A stretch of 64,000 bases of DNA from Sympetrum striolatum (lineage: Eukaryota; Arthropoda; Insecta; Odonata; Libellulidae). Position 1 is the stretch's first letter, and the number at the start of each line of letters is the position of its first letter. Positions 34,696 through 45,905 of the stretch are shown piece after piece. Location: the NCBI GenBank assembly GCA_947579665.1, contig CANPUZ010000077.1:62001-126000 (forward strand). The letters run 5' to 3'. The position numbers and the translations under genes are program-made. Below the pieces are notes generated by a model. It did not search any database and was not told the DNA's origin. It saw nothing but the letters and a program-made list of their open reading frames with translations.

Positions 34696-36080
34696 CAGTG
34701 GAACCTCGCTTAACGAGTATAATTTGTTCCAGAATTTTACTCGTTAAGCGAAACTATTGTTTCCATTGGAATTAATGTAAAATAGGATAATGCGTTCCAT
34801 TCCAAAAAAAAATAATCAAAAAATTTATAATAATGCAATTTATTATTTAAAATATATTCTTTTTTACTAGAAAGTTGTCTAGAGAGGTTTGTTTCTGCCT
34901 ACGCTTCAAATTTTTGCAAAAATGAGACATAGCGTTATCGTTAAATAAATTTGCAGCGCTCATAGCTACTGCCTTATTAGGGTGATGCTTCTCAACGTAC
35001 GATGTAACAGCTTCCCATGCTTTTAGCATCTCCCTTATTTCGTTGGAAGCTTGTTGCTCTGCTGAGGCTGTAATCTCCTCCTCCCCTGACGAAATACTCT
35101 CCAAAAATTCTTGCTGTTACACAGAATTCAGCTCCATAAGCTCTTCAGTGGTCAGTTCCTGGCTATGCTCTTCCACTAGCTCATCGATGTCGTTGCTATC
35201 CACCTCTAGCCCCATAATCTTGGCCAGAGACACAATCTCGTCAACTACCGGCTCCGCAGGCACTTGCTCAAACTCCTCGAAGTTGTGTTCGACAACACTG
35301 TCCGGCCATAGCTTCTTCCATACAGAAATAAGGGTTCTCTTGGTGACCCCCTCCCATGCCTTGTCGATCATCTTGAGGCAGGCAACGATGTGAAAGTGGT
35401 CTTTCCAAAACTCTCTGATAGTGAGATTGGTTCCTTCAGTTACCTCAAAACAACTCTCAAATAGAGTTTAAGTGTAGAGCTTTTTAAAATTTGAGATGAC
35501 ATTCTGATCCATTGGCTGCAGTAAAGGAGTGGTGTTAGGAGGCAGGAATTGGATCTTGATGAATTTAAATTCTTCAAGGAGGTCATCTTCTAGGCCTGGA
35601 GGATGTGCAGGAGCATTGTCCATAACAAGCAAGGTACTGAGTGGCAAATTCATCTCAAACCTTTTATTTTTTTACAGACGGACCAAAACACTTCATTGAT
35701 CCAATCTATAAAAAGGTAACGTGTCACCCAAGCCTTGTTGTTGGACCTCCACATGACATTCGTCCTTCGTCCGTTGATGATCCTGACGTCTTCTTAATGA
35801 GGTCGGCAAAAATTAGTTTCGCCTTCTCACAAATTAGGTTTTCGTTAACAGTGTCGCACTGCATTTGCTTCTCATTGATCCATTTGAGAAGCAATCTTTC
35901 AACATCGTCGAGAATACGTGGCCTTTGCGTAGAAATTCTTGTGACTCTCTTTGAGGCATCAATCTCATCCTTGTTTTTGAGGATAGTGCAAATAGTAGAT
36001 GTGGACCAATTGTATGCACGAGCTAGGCCAGCCACGCTCACGCCTCGATTCCGCTTCTCAATAATTTGACGTTTGACTTG
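34696..36080 (-). mobile_element. Tigger-like transposon, one end and internally deleted
   Basis: One terminus begins CAGTGGAACCTCGCTTAACG at 34696 with TA before it, the classic Tigger end. A second ttactcgttaagcg copy just inside (34738-34751) forms a subterminal inverted repeat. The other terminus is missing: a LINE starts at 36081 inside the transposase N-terminus and nothing resembling the Tigger end follows the LINE. Confidence 0.85.
34847..36078 (-). pseudogene. Tigger-like transposase, fragments
   Basis: From the N-terminal side: VKRQIIEKRNRGVSVAGLAR and WSTSTICTILKNKD (helix-turn-helix), then part of the CENP-B domain to about 35724. The rest of the CENP-B domain and the first catalytic Asp are missing; the sequence resumes at FIDWINEVFW and then LVMDNAPAHPPGL (second Asp) and LPPNTTPLLQPMDQNVI (third Asp) at 35468-35653. 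C-terminal helices and KQTSLDNFL end it. Start codon lost to the LINE insertion; at least one frameshift and one stop. Confidence 0.88.
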
Positions 36081-37435
36081 TATCATTATCATCAATTGGT
36101 AGCTTCTCCTATCAAGAGGTTAGTTCTCATGGATCTCCACTCTCCTCTTCTACTTGCTCTCCTTTTCAATTGCTCATATTCATCTCATTCTTTAAATTGT
36201 CCAACCATTCCATCCTTGGTCTCCCTCTCTTCCTTACTGTCCATCCTTCCAGCGCTTTCACGATTCTCTCCCCTGTCGATCCCCTCAGCACATGTCCCGC
36301 GTATTTCCACTTTCTTCTTTTCATTCCATAGGCTATACCTGCTTCCAATCTTTCTCCAAACCTTTTCCTTAGTTATTCTGTCTGACCATTTAATTTTTAA
36401 AATTCTTCTGGCAAACCATGTGTCCAATGCCTTTATTCTTTTTTCCATACTTTTTAAGATGGTCCATGTCTCGCACCCATACAAGAAAACCGGCCAAACA
36501 TAACACCTCAACATTTTCAGTTTTAGTTTCATGTTGATCTCTCTTCTCATTAGATCCTTGTATTTCCAAAAATTTTCCTTTGCCATTCCAATTCTTGATT
36601 TTATTTCATTACTGCAGTACCCATCGTCTGATTTTAACTTCCTAGATATCTAAACTGTGGGACTTGTTTTATTGGTGTGTCATTTTTTATATTGCAGTCA
36701 ATGTTGCTCTTTTTACTAGCCACCATCATTACTTTTCTTTTATTGGTATTAATGTTCAATCCAAATTTTGTTTCCACCTCATAAACTCTTTGCATTGCTA
36801 ACTCTAAATCCTCTTTTGAGTATGTCATGATTACTATATCATCTGCATACCTTTAATTGCTGAAATTCCTTCCTCCTATACATATACCCTTAATCTCTTC
36901 TAATGCTTGCCCTACAACTTCTTCACTGTGCAGGTTAAATAAAAGTCTGTTTTTTTAAATTATTTCCTTTAGAATATTCATCGGTAGTATGATGATATGA
37001 TATATCTGTCGTATGTATCATCATACACCCCTGTCTTACTCCACATTTTACTTCGAACCATTCAGTCAGTTCGGAATTTATTCTGAAAGCAGCTTCCTGG
37101 TTATTATACATTATTTGAATTATTTTTAGGCGGTTGTTATCTATTCCAATTTTATGTAACATTTGTATTAAAACTTTCTGGTTAACTTTTTCAAATGCCT
37201 TTCGATATCTATAAAACCTGAAAAGTTCTTTTTATTATCTTTTAGATTCTTTTCCAAAATTAGTCTTAACTCCATTATGGCATCACGTGTTCCTTTCTTT
37301 CCCTAAACCCATACTGATCATCTGACATTTTATCTTCAATTTGCTTCTTAATTCTCTTTAGAATTATCATTAGTAATATTTTACATGCATGTGAAACCAA
37401 ACTAATTGTTCTATATTTTTCACACGCTATTGCAT
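36081..37435 (-). mobile_element. RTE-like LINE, 5'-truncated, inside the Tigger copy
   Basis: Minus-strand frames give RTISLVSHACKILLMIILKR, DDQYGFRE, VRQGCMM, ADDIVIMTYSKEDLE, FRYLGS, CETWTILKSMEKRI and HVLRGS..., the order of an RTE-type reverse transcriptase. A gatgataatgat tail marks the 3' end at 36081. Several stops and frameshifts. The endonuclease is missing. Confidence 0.85.
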
Positions 37436-37784
37436 TGCATTGTTGAATGGTAGTGTTTTGGAAATATCATGTTGAAGCAAGGTTAAATTTTATCTTGAGA
37501 TGAAGAAATAATAATAATTTTAAAAGTATTCTAATTTAATCCTTAAAGAAAAAGTGAATTTAGGAGTGAATTACCCTTTCCCTCAAATCTCTTGATAGGG
37601 CCATGATTTCTGAAATTACAATTTTTTTTTAATTAATCCTTGAAGGTATAGATTATCACTCTTTCTTCCTCTTTTCACCTGAAATTGCAAGATGAGTAAG
37701 TTAACATCTATCGTTGTCCTCACTACCTTCTTGTGGGAGGGAGAGCTTGCGCCAGAGAGTGCCCTAAAACTGAAGTAAAACCTT
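37436..37784. other. No gene seen
   Basis: AT-rich joining sequence between the LINE and the first family B fragment. Nothing recognised. Confidence 0.5.
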
Positions 37785-38037
37785 TTGAATAAAAAACCCC
37801 AATGTATTTTAAATGGGAGATATATTTACCGCCCACAGTCGAACCCAGGTCTTTCTGGTGATACTTCCTACGCAACACTATAGAGCATCACCATCTTTAA
37901 CTATGCAAGGAAATTCAAGCAGAAGTATTGGCTGCAACTTACTCAAATTACATCCTACTTTTCACATAAAATCCCTATGTGAGAAATGTTAATGTGATCT
38001 GGCATCAAACCCAGGAATAGCATGGTCTTATCTTCTA
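37785..38037 (-). repeat. Repeat family B, fragment (inverted)
   Basis: Matches family B monomers in reverse: cagtcgaacccaggtctttc, ggcatcaaacccaggaatag and nearby blocks, with two B-box-like motifs on the minus strand. Lacks both element ends. Abuts copy B1. Confidence 0.7.
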
Positions 38038-39172
38038 TCTATTATATATAGATGCTTCTCCGGATTCATTCATGTATATAGATAGATAGATAGAGAGGAT
38101 ACAAATTCACAGCCTAAACTAGAAGCGTCATTGACTTGAAATTTTTACGACATATTGGCCATAAGGTGTAACCACCAGAAAAATTGCGATTTTGAACCTC
38201 AGTGTCATGGGTTCGATTCCAGAGGGGCCCAAAGTCACGATTTTTCCTGTTTAAATGCATTGCTTTGATTTTCGGGAATTTAAAAAAAATACATTCCGGA
38301 TAGGTAGAGAATCGAAACTCAAGGAGACTATATATATGATCAGGATCTATCGAAAACATAAATGAGTTTTACGGAAAATATCCTGGGTTCGATGCTAGGT
38401 CGAGGCAAAAGTCGGCCGTTTAAAATACATTGTGGCGATTTTTAAGATCTTTTTTGGACCCTTTCCCGATGGCATGGAAACTTGAAATTCGGCATGGAGT
38501 TGGAGATCATAACAATATTTCGTAATCAAATTTTACACATTCGCTGATGGTCCTTGGTTCGATTCCAGAGAGCCATTTACATTCCTTAATCCATTTCTTA
38601 TGGAGATAACAGAAAAAAGTTTTAGGTACTTTCCGATATGATATCGACTTCAAACTTAGTATGAAATAATATGAAGTTTTAAAAAGTCATACTGTGCATT
38701 CACAGCTACCAATATTTCCTGGGTTCGACACCAGGCGTCTCTACAATCAGTAAATTATCTGATTTTTAAGAATTAATTTTAACCCCTTCCCAACAATGTT
38801 AACACATGAAATTAGGTATATAGATAGAGAACATAGATAGATTTCTAAAACATGTTTTAGATTTCCTAGATCGTCCTTGGTTCGAATCCAGAGAGCCATT
38901 TACATTATGGAAAAGTAGAACGTAGTTTGAGGCAGTTTTAGCCAATATTTTTGGCTGAATTTTCACACATAGTAAGAGATGGTGATTTTCCTTTGTGCTG
39001 CATAGTAGGTACACCAGGAGGGCCTAGGTTCGATGCCAGACGATTAAATTGCAGCAAATTTTAAGAATATTTTCAATCTCTTTTTTTTTCTTTTGATGGC
39101 CGTCCCGATATGATGCCGATATAAAATTAGTATTGCCGATGTGCTTGCAGTATGCAAGCTACATTTTACTTG
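38038..39172 (+). mobile_element. Repeat family B, full copy B1 (Helitron-like)
   Basis: Starts A|TCTATTATATATAG followed by gcttctccgga, and ends CTTG|T. A 7-bp stem with GTA loop (GCTTGCA/TGCAAGC) lies about 13 nt before the end. Between are six diverged monomers, each with a GGTTCGANNCC-like motif beginning at 38210, 38386, 38556, 38722, 38879 and 39027 (spacings 176, 170, 166, 157, 148). A TC start, A/T insertion site and 3' hairpin are Helitron-like, but the end is CTYG rather than CTRR. No protein is encoded. Confidence 0.75.
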
Positions 39173-40318
39173 TCAATTATATATAGACGCTTCTCCGGAT
39201 ATACCTATATACACACTCACTCATTCATTCATTCATAGGGCATCACAAGTCTAAGCATGTTCCACAAGTGCCACTGACTTGAAATTTTTACGACATATTG
39301 GCCATATCGTGTAACCTCCAGAAAAAATCCGACTTTGAATCTCAGTGTCATGGGTTCGATTCCAGAAGGCCCCAAAGTCCCGATTTACTCCATAAGGATA
39401 TATGGTGAAGATTTTCGAAAATTTTTACGAGGCACTTCTCGGAAAGGTAGAGAGTTGAAATTCGAGGGATCGCTAGATGCCGTGGATATCCAACGAAAAT
39501 AAAAAAGACATCGCCGAACATGGTTTATGGTTCGATGCTAGGTCGGGGCAAAAATCGGCCGTTTAAAATGCATTGCGGCGATTTTGAAGATTTTTTTTTT
39601 GATCCTTTCCCGATAATATGGATACTTGAAACTCGGCACGTAGATAGATATCATGAATATATTTCATAATCAAATCTTACATGTTCACTGATGGTCCTTG
39701 GTTCGATCCCAGAGGGCCATTTGCAATTCTCAATGCATTTCTTACGGAGATAACGGAAACAATATTTAGGTACTTCCCGGCATGCTATCGACTTAAAACT
39801 TTGCATGACACAAGACCAAGTTCTTACAAATCAAACTGTGCATTGACAGTGTACATGATGTCCTGGGTTCGACAACAGGTGTCTCTGCAATCAGAAGTTG
39901 ATCCAATTTTTAGGAATTTTTTTGAAACCTTTCCCAATAATATAGAAACTTGAAATTTGGCATATAGATTGAGATGATTAATAACTTTCAGAAACATTTT
40001 TTAAAATTTAGAGATTGTCCTTGGTTCGAGTCCCGAGAGCCATTTACATTTGTGAACATTAGAGTGTCTTTTGAGGCAGTTGTAGCCAATATTTCTGTTT
40101 GAATTTTCACACATAGTTAGAAATGGTGATCTTCTATTGTGTTTCATAGTAGTTTTACCAGAAAGACCCGGGTTCGATGCCAGACGATGAAATTTCAGCG
40201 AATTTTATGAAAAAATTAAATCCTTTTTTTTTTTTCTTATGAGGACTGTCCCGATATGATGCCGATATGAAATTAGTATTGCCGATCTGCTTGCAGTATG
40301 CAAGCTACATTTTACTCG
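39173..40318 (+). mobile_element. Repeat family B, full copy B2, head-to-tail with B1
   Basis: Begins TCAATTATATATAGAC directly at the last base of B1 with nothing between, and ends ACTCG|T after the GCTTGCA/TGCAAGC hairpin. B-box-like motifs begin at 39353, 39529, 39700, 39866, 40023 and 40171 (spacings 176, 171, 166, 157, 148), nearly the same as in B1. Phrases such as aaaatgcattgcggcgattt and tttcccgataatatgg recur in the monomers. No coding. Confidence 0.75.
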
Positions 40319-40371
40319 TATATCTAACTATTATATATAGACGCTTCTCCGGATATACTTATATATAGATA
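40319..40371 (+). repeat. Solo 5' end of family B
   Basis: Contains tattatatatagacgcttct and ccggatatac, the family B start, with no body after it; copy B3 begins in the opposite orientation immediately beyond. Confidence 0.6.
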
Positions 40372-41455
40372 CGAGTAAAATGTTGCTTGCATACTGCAAG
40401 CAGATCGACAACACTATTTTCATGTCGGCATCATATCGGGACGGCCATCAAAAGAAAAAAATTGGATTGAAATTTTTCATAAAATTCGCTGAAATTCCAT
40501 CGTCTGGCATCGAACCCGGGTCTTTACTGTGAACTTACTATGCGGCACAATAGTACATCACCATCTCTAACTATGTGTGAAAATTCAAGCAGAAATATGG
40601 GCTACAACTTCCTCAAAAGACGTTCTAATTTTCACGAATTCAAATGGCTCTCTGGATTCGAACCAAAGACGATCTTGGAAATATAAAAAATGTCTCTAAA
40701 ATTTATTTATGATCTCTATCTATATGCCGAATTTGAAGTTTCTATATTATTGGCAAAGGTTTCAAAATAATTCCTAAAAATCGGATCAACTTCTGATTGC
40801 AGAGAAACCTGGTGTCGAACCCAGGACACATTGATAGCTGTGAATGCACTGTTTGATTTGTATGGACTTCATATTTCTATATGCAAAGTTTGAAGTCGAT
40901 ATCGTGCCGGGAAATACCTAAATTTTGTTTCCGTTATCTCCGTAAGAAATGCATTGAGGAATTTAAATGTCCCTCTGGGATCGAACCAAGGACCATCAGC
41001 GAATATGTAAAATTTGATTATGATATATTTTTATGGTGTCTAACCTCATACCAAATTTCAAGTTTCTATGCCATCGGAAAAGGGTCCAAAAAAAATCTTA
41101 AAAATCGACACAATGCATTTTAAAAGACCGATTTTTGACCCGACCTAGCATCGAACCAAGGATAATATTCGTAGATGTCTTTATGGTTTCCTTTAGATAT
41201 GCACGGCATCTAGTGGTCCCTGGATTTTTAAATCTCTACTTTTCCGGGAAGTGCCTCAAAAAAAATTTCGAAAATCCCCGCCATGTAATCTTATGGACAA
41301 AATCGCGACTTTGAGGCCTTCTGGAATCGAACCCATGACACCGATGTTCAAAGTCGGCTTTTTCCTGGAGGTTACACGTTATGGCCAAGGTGTCGTAAAT
41401 TTTTCAAGTCTGTTGCACTTGTGGAACATGGTTAGAATTTTGATCCCCTATATAT
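40372..41455 (-). mobile_element. Repeat family B, copy B3 (inverted)
   Basis: On the plus strand it begins cgagtaaaatgttgcttgca with the palindromic hairpin and runs through six B-box-like motifs in reverse (tctggcatcgaacccgggtc near 40501, then five more). The 5' terminal segment is replaced by a short TA-rich run, so this end is incomplete. Confidence 0.72.
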
Positions 41456-41475
41456 AACTTATATATATATAGGTA

Positions 41476-42637
41476 CGAGTAAAATGTAGCTTGCATACTG
41501 CAAGCAGATCGACAACACTAATTTCATATCGGCATCATATACCGGGACGGACATCAAAAGAAAAAAAAAATTCAAAATATTCGTAGAATTCGCTGCAATT
41601 TAATCACCTGGCAGCGAACCCCGGTCTTCCTGGTGTACTTACTATGCAGCAAAATAGAAAATTACTATATCAAACTATGTGTGAAAATTCAAGCAAAACT
41701 ATTAGGTGCAACTACCTCAAACGACGTCCTACTATTCACATACACTCCTTATTTGAGAAATTATAATGTGCTCTGGCATCGAACCCAGGAACAGCATGGT
41801 CTTATCTATTTTTTTTCTTAAACAAAGTGTTAATATACATCTTCCATCTAAGCAAGAGCTCCCTTACATATCGATAAATGCATAAAAAAATTATGAAAAG
41901 ATACCCCATAGTATTATATATGGGTGATATTTTTACTGCCCGGCATCGAACCCGGGTCTTTCAGGCAATACTTTCTATGCAGCACAAAAGAAAAACACCA
42001 TCTCTAACCGCGTATGCAAATTCAAGCAGAAATATTGGTTACAACTGCCTCAAATGACGTCCTACTTTTCCTTTATATTCCTTATGAGAGAAACGTTATT
42101 GTGCTCTGGCTTCGAACCCAGGAACAGTACGGTCTTATGAAAATTTTTTTCTAAAACTTATTCGTACCATACATCTTCCAGCCAAGGACGAACATCCTAT
42201 CATTTCGATAAGTGCATCTAAAAAAATAATGAAAAACGGCTCCCATGTATTTTAAAGGGCAGATCTTTGCATCGTCCTAGCATCGAACCCAGGATAACTT
42301 TTGTAAAAGTCATTGATGTTTTCGAAAGTCCAAGGCCATAAATATAGGCACCTTGAGTTTTACTTCTCTACCTATCCAGAAAGTATTTTTTTTTAATTCC
42401 CGAAAATCACGGCAATGCATTCAAACGGGAAAAATCGGGACTTTGGGGCCCTCTGGAATCGAACCTATGACACTGAGGATCAAAGTCTCTTTTTTCCTGG
42501 GGGTTTCACGTTATGGCCAATATGTCATAAAAATTTCAGATCAATGACGCTTGTAGTTTAGGCTGTGAATTTGTATCCTATCTATCTATATAGGTATATA
42601 TATGAATGAATCCGGAGAAGCATCTATATATAATAGA
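41476..42637 (-). mobile_element. Repeat family B, copy B4 (inverted)
   Basis: Complete at both ends: CGAG at 41476 plus hairpin at one side, and tctatatataataga ending at 42637 at the other. Monomer order is altered inside, with duplicated gcatcgaacccgggtcttc and ggcttcgaacccagg types. It is followed by a second, solo 5' end (42639-42666). Confidence 0.72.
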
Positions 42638-42638
42638 T

Positions 42639-42666
42639 ATCCGGAGAAGCATCTATATATAATAGA
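42639..42666 (-). repeat. Solo 5' end of family B
   Basis: A second ccggagaagcatctatatat plus aataga unit directly after the same sequence in B4, making a short tandem duplication of the terminus. Confidence 0.6.
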
Positions 42667-43739
42667 TACACTGGGGATCAAAAGTCTAACCTTGTTCCAC
42701 AAGTGCCACCAACTTGAAATTTTTACGACGTTATGGCCATGACGTGTAACCTCAAGGAAAAAGCCGACATTGAACCTCGGTGTCATGGGTTTGATTCCAG
42801 AAGGCCCCAAAGTCGCGATTTTCTCCATAAGGATACATGGCGGGGATTTTCGAAAATTTTTTTAAGGCACTTCCCGGAAAGGTAGAGAGTTGAAATTCAA
42901 GGGACCGCTAGATGCTGTGCATATCCAACGAAACTCAAAAAGAAATCTTCGAATATTGTCCATGGTTCGATGCTAGGTCGGTGCAAAAATCGGCCGTTTA
43001 AAATGCATTGCGGCGATTTTTAAGATTTTTTTTTATCCTTTCCCGATAACATGGATACTTGAAACTTGGCACGTAAATACATATCATGAATATATTCCAT
43101 AATCAAATTTTAGATATTCGCTGATGGTCCTTGGTTCGATCCCAGAGGGCCATTTGCACGTCTCAATGCATTTCTTATGGAGATAACGGAAAATAAATTT
43201 AGGTACTTCTTGGCATGCTATCGACTTCAAACTTTGCATGATAGAAGAGCCAGTCCTTACAAATCAAACTTTGCAATCACAGCTTACAATATTTCCTGGG
43301 TTCGACACCAGGTGTCTCTGCAATCAGAAGTTGATCCGATTTTTAGGAATTATTTTGAAACCGTTCCCAACAATATAGAAACTTGAAATTTGGCATGTAG
43401 ATAGAGATCATAAATAACTTTCAGAAACATCTTTTAGATTTCCAAGATCGTCCTTGGTTTGAATCCAGAGAACAATTTACATTCGTGAAAAGTAAAACGT
43501 CGTTTAAGGCAGTTGCACTCCATATTTCTGCCTGCATTTTCACACATAGCTAGAGATGTTGATCTTTTGTTTTGCTGCGTATAAAAATTAACAAAAAGAT
43601 CCGGGTTCGATGCCAGACGATTAAATTGCAGCGAATTTTGAGAATGTTTTCAATCCTTTTTTTTTTTCTTTTCATGACCGTCCCGATATGAAATTAGTGT
43701 TGCCGATCTGCTTGCGGTATGCAAGCAACATTTCACTCG
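42667..43739 (+). mobile_element. Repeat family B, copy B5
   Basis: Six monomers in the standard order, from ctggggatcaaaagtctaac to the hairpin variant gcttgcggtatgcaagc and ACTCG|T at 43739. The usual 5' terminus is missing. Motif cores include one changed to ggtttgattcc. Confidence 0.72.
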
Positions 43740-44028
43740 TTTTTTGTATAAGTCATTTATGTTTTCAATAGATCATGACCATATATATAAGCTCCTGGAG
43801 TTGTGATTGTCTACCTATCTGGGAAGTATTTTTTTAATTCCCGAAAATCATAGCAATGCTTTTAATTGGGAAAAAACGAGACTTTGGGGCCCTCTGGAAT
43901 CGAACCCATGATACTGAGGTTCAAAATTGCATTTTTTTCTGGGGGTTTCACGTTAGGGCCTATAAGCTGTAAAAATTTCAAGTCAGTGACGCATGTGGTT
44001 TAGCCTGTGAATTAGTAGCCTATCTATA
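43740..44028 (-). repeat. Repeat family B, inverted fragment B6
   Basis: Holds only the first monomer in reverse (ctctggaatcgaacccatga and the block after it) between B5 and B7. Both element ends are absent. Confidence 0.65.
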
Positions 44029-45049
44029 TCTATTATATATAGACGCTTCTCCGGATATACTTATATATATATATATATATACATACACTGGGGATCAAAA
44101 GTCTAAGCATGTTCCACAAGTGCCAACGACTTGAAATTTTTACGACGTATTGGGCATAATGTGTAACCTCCAGGAAAAAGCCGACTTTGAAACTCAGTGT
44201 CATGGGTTCGATTCCAGAAGGCCCCAAAGTCGCGATTTTCCCCATAAGGATACATGGCGGGGATTTTCGAAAATTTTTTTGAGGCACTTCCCGGAAAAGG
44301 AGAGAGTTGAAATTCAAGGGACCGCAAGATGCCGTGCATATCTAAAGGAAACCATAAAGACATCCACGAATATTATCCTTGGTTCGATGCTAGGCCGGGG
44401 CAAAATTCGGCCGTTTAAAATGCATTGCGGCGTTTTTAAGACTTTTTTAGGACCCTTTTCCGATGGCATAGAAACTTGAAATTCCGTATGAGGTTAGATA
44501 CCATAAAAGTATTTCATAATCAAATTTTACATATTCGCTGATGGTCCTTGGTTCGATCCCAGAGGGACAATTAAATTCCTCAATGCATTTCTTACGGAGA
44601 TAACGGAAACAAATTTTAGGTGCTTCCTGGCACGATATCGACTTCAAACTTTGCATATAGAAAGATCAAGTCCATACAAATCAAACAGTGCATTCACAGC
44701 TATCATTGTGTCCTGGGTTCGACACCAGGTGTCTCTGCAATCTGAAGTTGATCCGATTTTTAGGAATTATTTTGAAACCTTTCCCAATAATATAGAAACT
44801 TGAAATTCGGCATATAGATAAACATTATAAACAAATTCTGAAATGTATTTTAGATTTCCAAGATCGTCCTTGGTTCGAATCCAGAGAGCCATTTAAATTC
44901 GTGAAACTTAGAACGTCTTTTGAGGCAGCTGTAGCCCATATTTCTGCTTGAATTTTCACACATAGTTAGAGATGGTGATCTTTTATTGTTTTGCTTAGTG
45001 AGTATCACCAGAAAGCTCTGCTTGCAGTATGCAAGCAACATTTTACTCG
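44029..45049 (+). mobile_element. Repeat family B, copy B7 (monomer 6 deleted)
   Basis: Starts A|TCTATTATATATAGACGC, contains monomers 1-5 in order, then jumps from caccagaaag straight to ctctgcttgcagtatgcaag and ends ACTCG at 45049. The deletion removes the sixth B-box-like motif. Confidence 0.75.
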
Positions 45050-45597
45050 GACCTATATATATCCATAAATGAATCTGGTGAAGGAATTATATATAATAGA
45101 TTGTCTTAAATATTGCCATGTTGTATTTTTCTAATTAGAAATGTTTGTGTTTTTTCGTCCACAGTCAACAGAACCAGAGGATTCCTTTGGGATTCCTTTC
45201 CACTTCCGCTGATATAGGATGAGGTGAAGCAATATTAGCAGGAGATACCTGTTGTTACCAGCCATCCATTTAGGTTTGGCTCAAGCTTTGCTTAAAGAAT
45301 TTTTACTACATCTCCGTATGCTTCAGATCCTGAAGGTTTTCCTGCCAAATCAGTGGACACCACAATCCCAGTGTTGTAACGCATCTTATCATCTATTTAG
45401 GTAAAAGTTTTTACTTTATCTATTATGTCAAATGTTATATTGCTCAAGAATTGCAGTAGTGTGACTATAGAAGGATAATTTTTGTAAATTTAGATTTGAA
45501 TTCAGACATACATTTGAAATCACGAAAGTTTATTGTGGGTTTTTATTCAAAATTTCCTATGCTCATATTGCATGCATTTTGATAGGTAAAGAGTAAT
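45050..45597. other. Unique stretch between family B copies
   Basis: AT-rich, with an acceptor-like tcgtccacag at 45169 followed by a 15-codon open stretch that I do not recognise. No element ends. Confidence 0.4.
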
Positions 45598-45754
45598 AGG
45601 TCCTGGGTTTGACACCAGGCGTCTACAAAAATTAGAAATTGCTAAGAATTTTTTTAAGCCCTTCCCGATATCCTTGAAACTTGGAAATTGGCATGTGAAT
45701 AAAGATTATAAATACATTTTATATGCTTGCAGTATGCAAGCTACATTTTACTCG
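45598..45754 (+). repeat. Repeat family B, 3' end fragment B8a
   Basis: Monomer-4-type motif (tcctgggtttgacaccaggc) joined directly to the terminal hairpin and ACTCG at 45754. Confidence 0.65.
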
Positions 45755-45764
45755 TATTTACATA

Positions 45765-45905
45765 TACATTCATTCATAGAGGATCAAAATTCTAACCATG
45801 TTCCACAAGTGTCACTTATTGAAATTCCTATGACGTGGTGTCCATAACGTGTAACCTCCAGAAAAAAGCCGACTTTGAACCTCAGTGTCATGGGTTCAAT
45901 TCCAG
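45765..45905 (+). repeat. Repeat family B, 5' region fragment B8b
   Basis: First-monomer sequence (ggatcaaaattctaaccatg to gggttcaattccagaa) broken off exactly where a LINE begins at 45906. Confidence 0.65.

Noticed and set aside
35641..36069. 142-codon plus-strand frame
   Set aside because: Antisense of the Tigger-like transposase.
38200..45000. Array of tRNA genes, suggested by many GGTTCGANNCC motifs
   Set aside because: No A box, acceptor pairing or cloverleaf around the motifs; spacing follows the repeat monomers.
38038..45049. CRISPR-like array
   Set aside because: Units are diverged monomers without short identical repeats and unique spacers, and the context is eukaryotic.
45170..45220. 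Acceptor followed by STEPEDSFGIPFHFR, possible host exon
   Set aside because: Very short, stops quickly and matches nothing known.
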